From Winogradskyella ouciana (lineage in GTDB: Bacteria > Bacteroidota > Bacteroidia > Flavobacteriales > Flavobacteriaceae), in NCBI RefSeq assembly GCF_009709615.1, contig NZ_WJYA01000002.1, positions 186,001-250,000 of the forward strand: a stretch of 64,000 nt of DNA, read 5' to 3'. The notes beneath the pieces are model-generated. The model made no database searches, was not told the DNA's origin, and worked only from the letters and a program-made list of their open reading frames with translations. The translations under genes were made by a program, and so were the position numbers. Of the stretch, positions 52,179-61,878 are shown one piece after another (the stretch's first letter is position 1; each line of letters begins with the position of its first letter).

Positions 52179-52207
52179 ATGTTCATAAAGTTGAAAGTAA
52201 TAATTAA

Positions 52208-54757
52208 TTACACCTCCCGACGCAATACCTCCAAAGGCGAACTATTCAATACACCACTAATATTGCTCAACCCTATCCCTAATACCAACAGTGAAATGAT
52301 AGGTAGAAATACCACAAACGGAATCACTGAGGGCACAAACGGTTCGTTAAATACAAATAAAGCTAAGAGCATCGCACTGATTAAAGCTAATACAATACCA
52401 ACTAAACTACCAACCAAGCCCAGCAATAAATATTCTAAGGCAGAGATTTTAAGGATTTGCTTGTTTTGGGCTCCTAGAGTCCTTAAAAGAACACTTTCCT
52501 TGATGCGTTGATATTTACTCGTCCGCACGGAACCTATCAACACAATAATACCAGTAAGAATACTAAAGAACGCCATAAAATTAATGATCCAGGTGACCTT
52601 GCTCAAAATATCTTCAACAATAGTGTAAACTTGTCGTAAATCAATAATCGTGACATTAGGGAAGTCCTTAACCACAGCTTGTTGCAAACGTGCTGAACTG
52701 GCTTCATTTGGTGCATTGGTCGTTAACACATTAAACTGTGGTGCTTTTTCCAATACTCCTTTTGGGAACACCACCGAAAAATTAAGCTGCAACTGTCCCC
52801 AATCTACCATACGAATACTTCCTACAACGGTTTCCATAAGGACTCCTTGTACATTAAAAACAATTTTATCTCCAATAGTGACTTGAGCATCTTCGGCAAC
52901 ATTATCTGAAATAGAAATTGGAACCACCTCACCTGCCGAAACTTCGGAAACCCACTCCCCTTCCAGAATTTCTTCTGAAGCTATTAAGCTATCGCGATAA
53001 GTCGTTCTGAACTCATGATTAAACACCCAACGCCTCATACGTATGGTCGTATCCTGTTGCACCTCGTTAGCTTCCATACCTTTTACGCTATGAATGCGCA
53101 TGGTCACTAAAGGAATATTATCGATGACCTCCAAGTCATTTCCAGCGATGGTATTGCTAATGGCCTCTCCTTGTTCGGGTTGAACGTCTAACATAATGAT
53201 ATTGGCAGATTGTGCTCCGCTTCCAACCTCGGTTTTAGCCAGCAGAATGTCCTTTGTAAAATATAAGGTGCTGATTAAAAAGGTACCCAAACCAATAGCT
53301 ACAATTAGTACCAAGGTTTGATTATTAGGTCGATATAAGTTTAAAAGACTTTGCCTTGTGGTATAACCCAAGGATTTTGGAAACCATAATTTTATCAGTT
53401 TCATGATTAAGGTAGCGACGCCAGCAAGTATGGCAAAAGTAATCAGCATACCTATGACAAACGCAATAGCATAAGGTATATGCTCTAAAAGCCAATATGA
53501 AAATAAGAATAAGAACAAAACAATAGCTCCAAAAACAGCAAATCTGGCCACTTTCGGCTTATTGGAATTGCTCGTGTCACTAATACGTAAAGCTTGTAAT
53601 GGTGATACATACCACGTGTTGAGCAAAGATAACAAGGCAAAAAGCACAGCCATTAAAAATCCAAGCACAATTCCCATTATGACCGGCTGAGCCGTTATGG
53701 AAATACTCACCTCAAAAGGTAAAAATTCCTGTAAGATATACGGAAAGGATTCCTGAATCCCTATCCCAATAAGACCACCTATACAACCTCCAATAATTCC
53801 AATACCTGCAATCTGAATCAGATAAATCAGAAAACTTTGGCGTCTAGAAGCACCCAAGCATTTTAATACTGCAATATGTTTCAGCTTTTCACGAATATAA
53901 ATATGTACCGAACTTGCAATCCCGACACAGCCCAAAAGCAAGGCTATAAAGGCAACGAGATTCAAAAACTTGCCCATGTTTTCATAACGACGTCCTAGTC
54001 GCCTGCTGGTACTGGTGTGTGTATCTAAATCAGCCTTTTCGGCATCGAGCATGGGTTCCAACACCTTTTCCAACTGAATCAAATCGGTAGTAGCATCTGC
54101 TTTATAATAGTATTGGTATTCTTTTCGGCTTCCAAACTGAAGCAGTTCCGTGTCTGGCACTAATCCAAACGGAATCACTACAGGTGGTGCAACGGATGAC
54201 ATCACCGCAGAGCTACCAGGTAAACTGTTCAACGACCCAATAATCGGTAGCGTCAATTCCCCTACTTTGATGGAATCGCCAGGTTCAATATTATACTGCA
54301 ACATTAACGTAGCATCGACCAGCGCACCTTGGTCATCTTGATACGTCGAAGATGCCAATTCGGGTTGGGTTTTCATTTTTCCATAAATCGGAAATGCTCC
54401 TTCCAATCCTCTGACACGTACCAATTTTGTTCCTCCATTTTTCGGGAATGCAATCATGGATACAAAATTCACTTCCGTAGCCACAGGATTTAAGGAATCT
54501 ATAATCGCTTGGGCACGTTCGTTGGGTGTTTCGTCAATATCAATAAGATAATCAGCTCCCATTAAGGATTTAGATTGCTGCTGAATATTATCCTGAAGAT
54601 TATCGCGAAACAACTGAATCGATACCACAGCGGCAATTCCCAATACAATAGATGCCATAAACAATACAAGTCGTACACGACTGGCTTTAGCATCTCTCCA
54701 TGCCATCTTAAACAACCATGACATGTTGGTTTTTGATGTTAATACGTTAGACTTCAA
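52208..54757 (-). CDS. FtsX-like ABC transporter permease (YbbP-like)
   Basis: 849 residues. The N-terminal membrane helix (RLVLFMASIVLGIAAVVSIQLF) follows WRDAKASR; a large periplasmic MacB/PCD-like domain comes next, then FtsX core helices (FLNLVAFIALLLGCVGIASSV with CLGASRRQ; later VLLRTLGAQNKQILKI and ISLLVLGIGLSNIS). Two FtsX repeats and about 10 helices match YbbP. It overlaps the ATPase stop by 4 bp; the ATG at 54724 is an alternative start. It likely exports lipid-like or envelope substrates. Confidence 0.88.
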   Translation of the reverse strand: MKSNVLTSKTNMSWLFKMAWRDAKASRVRLVLFMASIVLGIAAVVSIQLFRDNLQDNIQQQSKSLMGADYLIDIDETPNERAQAIIDSLNPVATEVNFVSMIAFPKNGGTKLVRVRGLEGAFPIYGKMKTQPELASSTYQDDQGALVDATLMLQYNIEPGDSIKVGELTLPIIGSLNSLPGSSAVMSSVAPPVVIPFGLVPDTELLQFGSRKEYQYYYKADATTDLIQLEKVLEPMLDAEKADLDTHTSTSRRLGRRYENMGKFLNLVAFIALLLGCVGIASSVHIYIREKLKHIAVLKCLGASRRQSFLIYLIQIAGIGIIGGCIGGLIGIGIQESFPYILQEFLPFEVSISITAQPVIMGIVLGFLMAVLFALLSLLNTWYVSPLQALRISDTSNSNKPKVARFAVFGAIVLFLFLFSYWLLEHIPYAIAFVIGMLITFAILAGVATLIMKLIKLWFPKSLGYTTRQSLLNLYRPNNQTLVLIVAIGLGTFLISTLYFTKDILLAKTEVGSGAQSANIIMLDVQPEQGEAISNTIAGNDLEVIDNIPLVTMRIHSVKGMEANEVQQDTTIRMRRWVFNHEFRTTYRDSLIASEEILEGEWVSEVSAGEVVPISISDNVAEDAQVTIGDKIVFNVQGVLMETVVGSIRMVDWGQLQLNFSVVFPKGVLEKAPQFNVLTTNAPNEASSARLQQAVVKDFPNVTIIDLRQVYTIVEDILSKVTWIINFMAFFSILTGIIVLIGSVRTSKYQRIKESVLLRTLGAQNKQILKISALEYLLLGLVGSLVGIVLALISAMLLALFVFNEPFVPSVIPFVVFLPIISLLVLGIGLSNISGVLNSSPLEVLRREV

Positions 54758-55443
54758 TGTGCTGCTGTAGGTTGATTGGTTAGAATTTGCCCTCCTTTTA
54801 AACGAAGGATCTGTTGGGTACGGTTTGCTAAGTCCAGATCGTGGGAAACGATAACTAAAGTTGTATTGGACGCTTTATTTAAATCGAACAATAACTTAAT
54901 GACCTTCTCTCCAGTTTCCTCATCAAGGTTACCTGTAGGTTCATCAGCAAATAAAATGGATGGTGAATTACTAAAGGCTCTCGCCAAAGCTACACGCTGT
55001 TGCTCACCTCCTGAAAGTTGTGAAGGATAATGATGAAAACGATCAGCTAATCCAACTTGATCCAATAGTTCCATACTTCGCTTAGCGGCATGCTTTGCTC
55101 CTTGCAATTCCAACGGCACACTAACATTTTCTAAAGCCGTAAGTGTAGGCAACAACTGAAAATTTTGAAAAATAAAGCCCACTTCCCTATTCCGTAATTG
55201 GGCGCGTTGATCTTCATTTAAAGTGTTTAGGTCGTGGCCACATAGTTCTACACTTCCAGAATTTGGTGCATCCAAGCCTGCGCATAATCCCAACAAAGTG
55301 GTTTTACCGCTACCTGAAGGCCCAACGATGGAAAAGGTTTGCCCTTGTTCCACATCAAAACTAATATTATGTAATACTGTTAATTGTTTGTTACCGCTGG
55401 TATATGTTTTCTCAAGACCATTAATCTTTAATATCTTTGACAT
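54754..55443 (-). CDS. ABC transporter ATPase (YbbA/LolD-like)
   Basis: 229 residues. Walker A GPSGSGKTTLL, Q loop FIFQNFQLLPTLTALENV, signature LSGGEQQRVALARAF, Walker B ILFADEPTGNLDEETG and the H loop VIVSHDLDLA. It powers the FtsX-type permease encoded next to it. The pair is divergent from the TesA-like gene across 26 bp. Confidence 0.94.
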   Translation of the reverse strand: MSKILKINGLEKTYTSGNKQLTVLHNISFDVEQGQTFSIVGPSGSGKTTLLGLCAGLDAPNSGSVELCGHDLNTLNEDQRAQLRNREVGFIFQNFQLLPTLTALENVSVPLELQGAKHAAKRSMELLDQVGLADRFHHYPSQLSGGEQQRVALARAFSNSPSILFADEPTGNLDEETGEKVIKLLFDLNKASNTTLVIVSHDLDLANRTQQILRLKGGQILTNQPTAAH

Positions 55444-55469
55444 AAATAGTGACGTTTATTGTATTGCTT

Positions 55470-56213
55470 ATGAATCTGGCTCAAAATAATCAATTGGTTT
55501 CAATTCTTCTAAATTCCATACCGCATAAAATCTTAAAGTTTTGTTATTTTATAATGCTGTGCATGGTGATGGTTTCCTGTGGAAACAATAACAACAAACA
55601 AACCGACAAGGATAAAGATGATACAGTTGTTGAAGAGACGGAGAATTCAGAAACCACAGACAATAAGACTATTCTGTTTTTCGGTGATAGTATCACGGCT
55701 GGTTATGGTCTCGAGACAACCGATGATGCTTATCCAGCAGTGGTGCAGCAAAAGATTGATTCGCTCGACCTTAATTATACGGTCGTCAATTCAGGTGTGA
55801 GTGGTGAAACTTCTGCAGGTGGTAGAAGCCGTATCGATTGGATTCTCAATCAGGATATTGAAATATTTTTGCTGGAACTTGGTGCCAACGATGGCTTACG
55901 AGGTGTTCCCTTATCAGAAACACGTAATAACTTACAAGCCATCATTACTGCCGTAAAACAAAAAGACCCTAGTACCAAAATCATTTTAGCAGGCATGGAA
56001 CTGCCACCAAATATGGGCCAAGATTACACTTCAGGATTTAGAACCATGTATGCAGAACTAGCAAAGAAAAACGATGTGGTTTTCATCCCATTCATCTTAA
56101 AGGATGTTGGCGGTATCGCAGAACTTAACCAAAGCGATGGCATCCACCCTACGGTTAAAGGGCATGAGATTATTGCCAATACGGTTTGGGAGTATCTAAA
56201 ACCTCTATTATAA
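55470..56213 (+). CDS. SGNH/GDSL arylesterase or lysophospholipase (TesA-like) lipoprotein
   Basis: 247 residues from the ATG at 55470; a GTG at 55449 is less likely. The lipobox cysteine in MVMVSCGNNN follows a hydrophobic stretch, about 37 residues from this start, so a later non-ATG start is possible. The SGNH blocks are FFGDSITAGYG (serine), NSGVSGETSAGG, LLELGANDGLRG and DGIHPTVKGHEII (catalytic D and H). It is likely an envelope esterase, as in the tesA-ybbA-ybbP gene arrangement of enterobacteria. Confidence 0.9.
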   Translation: MNLAQNNQLVSILLNSIPHKILKFCYFIMLCMVMVSCGNNNNKQTDKDKDDTVVEETENSETTDNKTILFFGDSITAGYGLETTDDAYPAVVQQKIDSLDLNYTVVNSGVSGETSAGGRSRIDWILNQDIEIFLLELGANDGLRGVPLSETRNNLQAIITAVKQKDPSTKIILAGMELPPNMGQDYTSGFRTMYAELAKKNDVVFIPFILKDVGGIAELNQSDGIHPTVKGHEIIANTVWEYLKPLL

Positions 56214-56221
56214 ATAGCTTG

Positions 56222-56292
56222 CCCTGAGCTTTTCGAAGGGTCATTGCGAGGCTTGAGCCTGTGCTGAGCGCAGTCGAGGTAAAGCAATCTCA
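56222..56292. repeat. REP-like palindromic sequence
   Basis: It contains CCCT...AGGG around GAGCTTTTCGA, a GCCTGTGCTGAGCGCAGTCG unit, and CATTGCGAG...AAGCAATCTC. The last pair is also at 31581-31619. Such sequences are common dispersed repeats in Bacteroidetes genomes. Confidence 0.55.
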
Positions 56293-56415
56293 TTAAAACA
56301 CCGAAACAGCCTGTTTTAACTAAACTGTCAGAATGAGCACAATCCAAGTATCCTAACAAAAAAAACGCCCTACCAAATAGATAAGACGTTTAAGCTTTAT
56401 GATATCTTAATCAGA

Positions 56416-56844
56416 TTATAAAATCTCAACCACTTCAAGGTCAAATACTAAATCCTGACCTGCTAAAGGATGATTGGCATCTAAGATGATATCCTTATCT
56501 TCAACTTTTATAATTCTAAACTGTTGCTGACCACCATCTGCACTAGAGCCCACTAAGCCCATTCCAACTTCAGGGTTGATATCCTCAGGCAATTCTGATT
56601 TAGGTACTTTATGATAAAGGGATTCATCAACCTCGCCATAGGCATCCTTCTTTTCTACGGTAATCGTTTTCTTCTCATTTACGGCCATATCAATAAGTCC
56701 TTGTTCAAAACCTGGTATCAATTGTCCTTTACCCAATTCTACTTTTAAGGGCTCTCTTTCCAAAGAACTATCAAAGACTTGTCCATCGTTTAATTTTCCA
56801 GTGTAGTGGACTTTTACCACATCATTTTCTCTTACTTTACTCAT
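56416..56844 (-). CDS. SlyD-like FKBP-type peptidyl-prolyl isomerase
   Basis: 142 residues. FKBP core: VVKVHYTGKLNDGQVFDSSLEREPLKVELGKGQLIPGFEQGLIDM, then an inserted IF domain (DAYGEVDESLYHKVPKSELP), and ANHPLAGQDLVFDLEVVEI. It has no histidine-rich tail. It is a cytoplasmic folding catalyst and chaperone. A single gene. Confidence 0.92.
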   Translation of the reverse strand: MSKVRENDVVKVHYTGKLNDGQVFDSSLEREPLKVELGKGQLIPGFEQGLIDMAVNEKKTITVEKKDAYGEVDESLYHKVPKSELPEDINPEVGMGLVGSSADGGQQQFRIIKVEDKDIILDANHPLAGQDLVFDLEVVEIL

Positions 56845-57178
56845 AATTATTACTTTGTATTAATAAAAAACGCTGCAAAGGTATGGGCTACATAATGGTT
56901 AAAAGAATGAAACGGAAATAATATGGGATTTTATAAAAACCTTAACGTTTAGGGCTACTTCTAATTGCGAAAGTGCCATTACGTGATGTCTTACTAATTA
57001 TTAATATACTGAGCTGGTCTAAGCATTTCAAAATTCAATAATCATAGAATTTAATTATCGTAAACACACTTTACAATCACCTAACTTATATACTATATAT
57101 GAGCAAATAATAGTTGTATTAGAGCTAACCATCCCTTGAAATTACAGGTACCTTGTCATAAATCAAAAACAAAAAACT

Positions 57179-57919
57179 ATGACATTAGAAGACAAAGTCC
57201 TGATTATTACAGGAGCATCAAGCGGAATTGGAGAAGCAACAGCAAAAAAGCTGTCACAAGACGGTGCAAAAGTAGTGCTGATGGCACGTAGCGAAGATAA
57301 ACTCAAAACCCTTAAACAAGACATTGAAAATAATAACGGAGAGGCCTTGGTAATCTCTGGAGACGTTACTAAATCAGACGATTTTAAAAACGCCGTGCAA
57401 CAAACGGTTGATAAATTTGGCAAAGTGGACGGACTCATTAACAATGCAGGCTTAATGCCTTTATCCTTTGTAGAAAAATTAAAGACCGACGAATGGGAAC
57501 AAATGGTAGATGTTAATATTAAAGGCGTGCTCAATGGTGTTGCTGCGGTATTGCCAGAACTCAAAAAAAACAAAGGTGGTGATATCATCAATATTTCGTC
57601 CATGGCAGCACATCGTTATTTCCCAGGTGGAGCGGTCTATTGCGCCACAAAGTCGGCAGTAAAGATGTTTTCCGAAGGTCTGCGCCAAGAGCTCTCACCA
57701 AAATATGGCATTAACGTTACCTCTATTGAGCCAGGTGCTGTGGATACCAATTTAACAAGTACCATTACCGATGAGGACATTAAGGAAAAAATGAAGGAAA
57801 TGCAAAAGATGACCACCTTGGAATCTGAAGACATTGCCAACGCCATTCACTATACCCTAACACAACCAGCACGTGTGAATATTAATGATGTGTACATTGT
57901 ACCAACCGAACAAAAATAA
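57179..57919 (+). CDS. Short-chain dehydrogenase/reductase (SDR)
   Basis: 246 residues. Cofactor loop TGASSGIGEATAKKL, NNAGLMP, catalytic S-Y-K: ISSMAAHRYFPGGAVYCATKSA. The arginine in LMARSEDKL suggests NADP(H) preference (inference). It is 17 bp upstream of an aldehyde dehydrogenase gene, so the two probably share a role in carbonyl detoxification. Confidence 0.92.
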   Translation: MTLEDKVLIITGASSGIGEATAKKLSQDGAKVVLMARSEDKLKTLKQDIENNNGEALVISGDVTKSDDFKNAVQQTVDKFGKVDGLINNAGLMPLSFVEKLKTDEWEQMVDVNIKGVLNGVAAVLPELKKNKGGDIINISSMAAHRYFPGGAVYCATKSAVKMFSEGLRQELSPKYGINVTSIEPGAVDTNLTSTITDEDIKEKMKEMQKMTTLESEDIANAIHYTLTQPARVNINDVYIVPTEQK

Positions 57920-57936
57920 AATACCAAAAAACAACT

Positions 57937-59331
57937 ATGGAAACTGAAACAAAACAAAAATCATTTAAAACTATTAATCCGCTTAATGGAAAAGAACTCT
58001 CGAGTTATAGATATATGACCGACGAACAAATAGAAACTGCGGTACAGAATTCTCATAAGGCATTTTTAAAATGGCGCCATAAATCATTTGAAGATCGTGG
58101 AGAGATTATTAAGTCTATCGGAAAAGCCTTAAAGGATCATAAAGAGGAGCTATCCCAACTCATGACGGACGAAATGGGGAAACTCTTAAAGCAGAGTCAT
58201 CAAGAAGTGGATTTGTGTGCCGCCATTTGTAACTACTGCGCAGACAATGCAGCAGACGTATTACAAAACGAAGAGCGCGAACTCTCCAATGGTGGTCGTG
58301 GTATCATTACCTATCAGCCCATCGGTATTATTTATGGTATTCAACCGTGGAACTATCCGAGCTATCAGGTCATTCGCTATGCCATCACCAACCTTATGGC
58401 TGGTAACTCTGTATTTTTAAAGCACGCCTCTAATGTTACAGGTACAGCCAAAAAGTTGGAAGCTATTTTCAATGAAGCAGGCTTGCCAAAGGATTTATTT
58501 CAGGTATTGGTGATAGAACACGAGCAGTCCGATGACCTTATTAAACATGAATTAGTAAGAGGTATCACATTAACAGGAAGCCCAGATGCTGGAAAGACCA
58601 TTGGCAAAAAAGCGGGAGCCGAGCTTAAAAAGTCCGTTCTCGAACTGGGAAGTAACGATGCCTATTTAATTCTTGAAGATGCCGATATTGAAAAGGCCGT
58701 TAAAAAATGTGTGATGGGTAGAATCTATAATAATGGTGAAACTTGTATTGCGGCAAAACGTTTTATTGCTGTAGAAGCTATTTATGACGAGTTTAAGGAA
58801 GGCTTTGTAAAAGCTATGAAGGATTTAAAAATGGGAGATCCTAATGAAAAAGATACCAAATTAGGCCCTATGGCGCGTAAGGACTTGCGAGAAACCTTGC
58901 ACGATCAGGTTACTGAAAGTGTAGACAAAGGGGCCAAGATTTTGTGCGGAGGCGAAATTCCTGATGGTGAGGGCTACTTTTATCCTGCAACCGTTATAGA
59001 ACAGGTGGAGCCAGGTCAACCAGCTTATGATGACGAACTTTTTGGTCCTGTAGCATCATTGATAAAAGCAAAAGACGAGGAAGATGCCATGCGCATTGCC
59101 AATGATAGTCGTTTCGGATTGGGAGGAGGAATCTTTTCAAAAGATAAAGAACGCGCTGTTGAATTGGCGGAAAAACATTTTGATACAGGTATGGTATTCA
59201 TCAATTCCTTCGGATTGGCAGAACCCAATATGCCCTTTGGTGGTGTAAAGAACTCAGGTTTTGGACGTGAGCACGGAGGCTTTGGAATGAAAGAGTTCGT
59301 AAATATTAAAGCCATTCTTGTTTCAGAATAA
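57937..59331 (+). CDS. NAD(P)-dependent succinate-semialdehyde dehydrogenase-like enzyme
   Basis: 464 residues. Substrate/cofactor regions: GIQPWNYPSYQVIRYAITNLMAGNSVFLKHASN, LTGSPDAGKTIGKKAG, catalytic glutamate VLELGSNDAYLIL, catalytic cysteine NNGETCIAAKRF and the end FGREHGGFGMKEFVNIK. Family usage makes an aldehyde or succinate-semialdehyde substrate likely. Part of a two-gene unit with the SDR; terminated by a hairpin about 190 bp downstream. Confidence 0.92.
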   Translation: METETKQKSFKTINPLNGKELSSYRYMTDEQIETAVQNSHKAFLKWRHKSFEDRGEIIKSIGKALKDHKEELSQLMTDEMGKLLKQSHQEVDLCAAICNYCADNAADVLQNEERELSNGGRGIITYQPIGIIYGIQPWNYPSYQVIRYAITNLMAGNSVFLKHASNVTGTAKKLEAIFNEAGLPKDLFQVLVIEHEQSDDLIKHELVRGITLTGSPDAGKTIGKKAGAELKKSVLELGSNDAYLILEDADIEKAVKKCVMGRIYNNGETCIAAKRFIAVEAIYDEFKEGFVKAMKDLKMGDPNEKDTKLGPMARKDLRETLHDQVTESVDKGAKILCGGEIPDGEGYFYPATVIEQVEPGQPAYDDELFGPVASLIKAKDEEDAMRIANDSRFGLGGGIFSKDKERAVELAEKHFDTGMVFINSFGLAEPNMPFGGVKNSGFGREHGGFGMKEFVNIKAILVSE

Positions 59332-59524
59332 GTAGAGTCTTTGCAAGTCTCAACAAAAGCAGTTGCTTAATTGAGGATGAGCTTATAAAGTATTGTTAAT
59401 CAATTTGATAAATCAATAATTTATTGTATATTAAGAGTATCATATTTGGGGTACTTAAAGTTAAACAGCTGAGAATATACCCATTGCACTTAGTAGGATA
59501 ATGCCAACTGAAGGAATATATGAT

Positions 59525-59564
59525 AAAGTGAATTTAGACCACCTAATCTAAATTCACTTTTTTT
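59525..59564. terminator. Bidirectional terminator
   Basis: AAAGTGAATTTAGA (59525-59538) and TCTAAATTCACTTT (59547-59560) form a 14 bp stem with an 8 nt loop, between convergent genes. Confidence 0.8.
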
Positions 59565-60492
59565 ATGCCTTTTCAACATCCTTAGGATCTTTTTTTACAC
59601 GCAAAGGAATATCCTCTTCGTTGCCATAGAGTTTCAATTCCTTAATATCTGCAGGGAGGTTAAAGCCTTTATCCTCTAAAGCTTCTTTTACTTTCCGAAT
59701 AATAATACCTTGTATAACAGCCGCAGATTTACGATAGTCATAGGTGTCAACCCAAAAGAAAACCTTAAGATTAACGGTACTGGCAGCAAGCTCGTCTTCA
59801 ATCACAAAGCTTTCATGGTCATCATCATTCTGAACTATATATTCATTACTGTCTAAAATATCAACAATAACCTGCTTGGCGGCATCAATATCATCCTCAT
59901 AACCAATACCTACAATAAAGTCCTTTCGGTAAAAACCATCCGCAGTATAGTTTTCAACGGGCTTGGTAAGCACATCACTATTGGGAATGTAAATATCTCG
60001 ACCATCGAAGGTTTTAACATGTGCATACCTAAAATTCAGAGCCTTCACTTTCCCAAAGTGATTATCAATTTTTATGGTATCGTTAATATTAAATGGTCTG
60101 TTAAAAGCAAGGATAATACCTGCCAAAAAATTCTTTCCAATATCCTGAAATGCAAACCCTAAAATAATCGCGGCACCTCCAGCAGCAGTAAGAACGCCTG
60201 TGGCAACACCACTTAATCCGGCAACCTGTAGAGCCAATAGTATAGCAATGATGACCAAGATAATTTTTATGGCTTGCGCTAAAAACCGAGCCATTAATGG
60301 ATCTTCAGCTTTTTTAAGAATACGTTTTCTATAGAAACTGGTAATAAGATTGGCAATAAGTACACCAACAACAATAATCAAGATACCCAAGGCGATGCGT
60401 GGCAATAGCCCTAATAATTTTTCATAATAGTCCATAACGGAATCCCAAATGGTGTCAGAAGCTGTTTGTGAAATAAGTAACATAGTGTGCAA
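59563..60492 (-). CDS. MscS-family mechanosensitive channel (fourth in window)
   Basis: 309 residues; the ATG at 60483 is an alternative start. Membrane helices LLPRIALGILIIVVGVLIANLI and IILVIIAILLALQVAGL, pore helix VLTAAGGAAIILGFAFQDIGKNFLAG (in region about 95-120), beta domain FNINDTIKIDNHFGKVKALNFRYAHVKTFDGRDIYIPNSDV, and a C-terminal alpha/beta domain ending KELKLYGNEED. Likely an osmotic safety valve in the inner membrane. Confidence 0.92.
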   Translation of the reverse strand: MHTMLLISQTASDTIWDSVMDYYEKLLGLLPRIALGILIIVVGVLIANLITSFYRKRILKKAEDPLMARFLAQAIKIILVIIAILLALQVAGLSGVATGVLTAAGGAAIILGFAFQDIGKNFLAGIILAFNRPFNINDTIKIDNHFGKVKALNFRYAHVKTFDGRDIYIPNSDVLTKPVENYTADGFYRKDFIVGIGYEDDIDAAKQVIVDILDSNEYIVQNDDDHESFVIEDELAASTVNLKVFFWVDTYDYRKSAAVIQGIIIRKVKEALEDKGFNLPADIKELKLYGNEEDIPLRVKKDPKDVEKA

Positions 60493-60595
60493 AATTTTTA
60501 TTTGATTTTATAAAATCGTGAATAATGGGTTGAAGAATTAACCTGAAACATTTTAAAAAGAACACATTTCCTATTGCAAATAAATGAATATGGCA

Positions 60596-60650
60596 TAAGC
60601 GTATCATCTTCGGGTTTAATTCGGGTCTTAAGCGTATCATATTCGGGTTA
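60596..60650 (+). repeat. Short tandem repeat
   Basis: TAAGCGTATCAT followed by TTCGGGTT occurs at 60596 and 60629 with a 33 bp period. It lies in the gap between genes and no function is evident. Confidence 0.5.
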
Positions 60651-60708
60651 ACTATCGATTTTTCCTACATGGAATTACTAACGTATCCATTCTTAATACA
60701 TAGTATGC

Positions 60709-60739
60709 GAAAAGCACAGTTATGAAAACTGTGCTTTTC
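60709..60739 (-). terminator. Likely terminator of the VOC gene
   Basis: GAAAAGCACAGTT (60709-60721) and AACTGTGCTTTTC (60727-60739) form a perfect 13 bp stem with a 5 nt loop. There is no extra T run beyond the stem. Confidence 0.65.
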
Positions 60740-60789
60740 AATTATTAATTAATCAAAGACCTAATTAATAATTCGGCTAACTAATAAAA

Positions 60790-61197
60790 CTAACCTTGCT
60801 TCTTATAATTAACCATCCAACTAACGTTATACTTATCGGAACATCTGCCATAGCAGGCATCCCAAGACATTTCTTGAAACGGTGTGTGTATGGTACCGCC
60901 TTGGCTAAGCTTGTTAAAGATGTCTTTCGCCTTATCCTTACTTTCCGCATCAATACTCATATTAATATTAGTGCCATTGGTCAATGGAGTATCTGGTGAT
61001 GCATCATAGGCCATAATGTGAAAACCATCACCTTTAAGCTCAGCATGCTGTAACTTATTGCGGTAGCTTCCCGGTATGTCTGCTTCTACGTCGTTATAAG
61101 TTTGTTCGTTTACAATGTTGCCTCCCAAGATAGATTGGTAGTGCTCTAATGCATTTTTACAATCTCCCTTAAAGGCTAAATATGGTTGTACTTTCAT
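60790..61197 (-). CDS. VOC-superfamily (PhnB-like) protein
   Basis: 135 residues. It begins VQPYLAFKGDCKNALEHYQSILGG, has LQHAELKGDGFHIMAYDASPDTP and ends GGTIHTPFQEMSWDACYGRCSDKYNVSWMVNY. These match PhnB-like glyoxalase-fold proteins of unknown activity. Metal and substrate binding cannot be assigned. It may be co-transcribed with the peroxiredoxin (29 bp gap). Confidence 0.85.
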   Translation of the reverse strand: MKVQPYLAFKGDCKNALEHYQSILGGNIVNEQTYNDVEADIPGSYRNKLQHAELKGDGFHIMAYDASPDTPLTNGTNINMSIDAESKDKAKDIFNKLSQGGTIHTPFQEMSWDACYGRCSDKYNVSWMVNYKKQG

Positions 61198-61226
61198 AAT
61201 ATTTTTATTTTAAATTGTTAGACTAT

Positions 61227-61736
61227 TTATGCTTCGCCTCTCGCTGGGTAATCTTCCTTAAGGATATAATCTATGCCACCTAATAAATCATTAAAGCTAG
61301 GTCTTCCAAAAGGCATAGACTGTATGGATTCCCAATATATAGTTTGATCAGGAGCTAATAGAAACAGTCCTGGCTCAGTAAAATACTCTGGCTCACTATC
61401 CTTAATACCTTTGGAGACAAACAATCCCCAATCTCTAGCCTCTTCAATAGATAACCCATATCCAAGAGGTATATCTGCAATATCCCACTCATTATAAGTG
61501 GCTTTGGCTACATCTTCCGTATCAGTACTGATGGCAATAACATTAACACCACGTTCAATAAACTTCGATAACTTCTTTTGTAGTTCTTCCAATTGCTTTT
61601 TGCAAATAGGACAGTGTTTGCCTCGATAGAATAGTATAAGCGAGAAATTTTTAGGAGACTGTTCACTCAATTCCCATAAGGTGTCATTGACTAGGTTTAT
61701 TTTTATTTCAGGAGATGTTTCTCTAGGTTTTATCAT
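61227..61736 (-). CDS. Peroxiredoxin-like (AhpC/TSA) protein
   Basis: 169 residues with a thioredoxin-like fold. The active-site region is FYRGKHCPICKKQLEELQKKL; the CxxC arrangement (CPIC) differs from the single peroxidatic cysteine of typical Prx and is common in the redoxin/AhpC-like subgroup. It likely acts in thiol-based peroxide handling in the cytoplasm. Probably in one unit with the VOC gene. Confidence 0.82.
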   Translation of the reverse strand: MIKPRETSPEIKINLVNDTLWELSEQSPKNFSLILFYRGKHCPICKKQLEELQKKLSKFIERGVNVIAISTDTEDVAKATYNEWDIADIPLGYGLSIEEARDWGLFVSKGIKDSEPEYFTEPGLFLLAPDQTIYWESIQSMPFGRPSFNDLLGGIDYILKEDYPARGEA

Positions 61737-61833
61737 AGTATGTATTTTATTTTAAGATTTAAAATAGCTATATAATAGCATTACATTTAACGCAATAGAT
61801 TTAGATTTTAATTGATATGAATAATAAACAAAA

Positions 61834-61854
61834 AAATCCCACCGAAGTAGGATT
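61834..61854 (-). terminator. Terminator of the CsbD gene
   Basis: On the minus strand AATCCTAC and GTGGGATT pair around a TTCG tetraloop and are followed by TTTTTT. Confidence 0.82.
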
Positions 61855-61878
61855 GTTAATCTTGCCTTTTTTAGGAAA

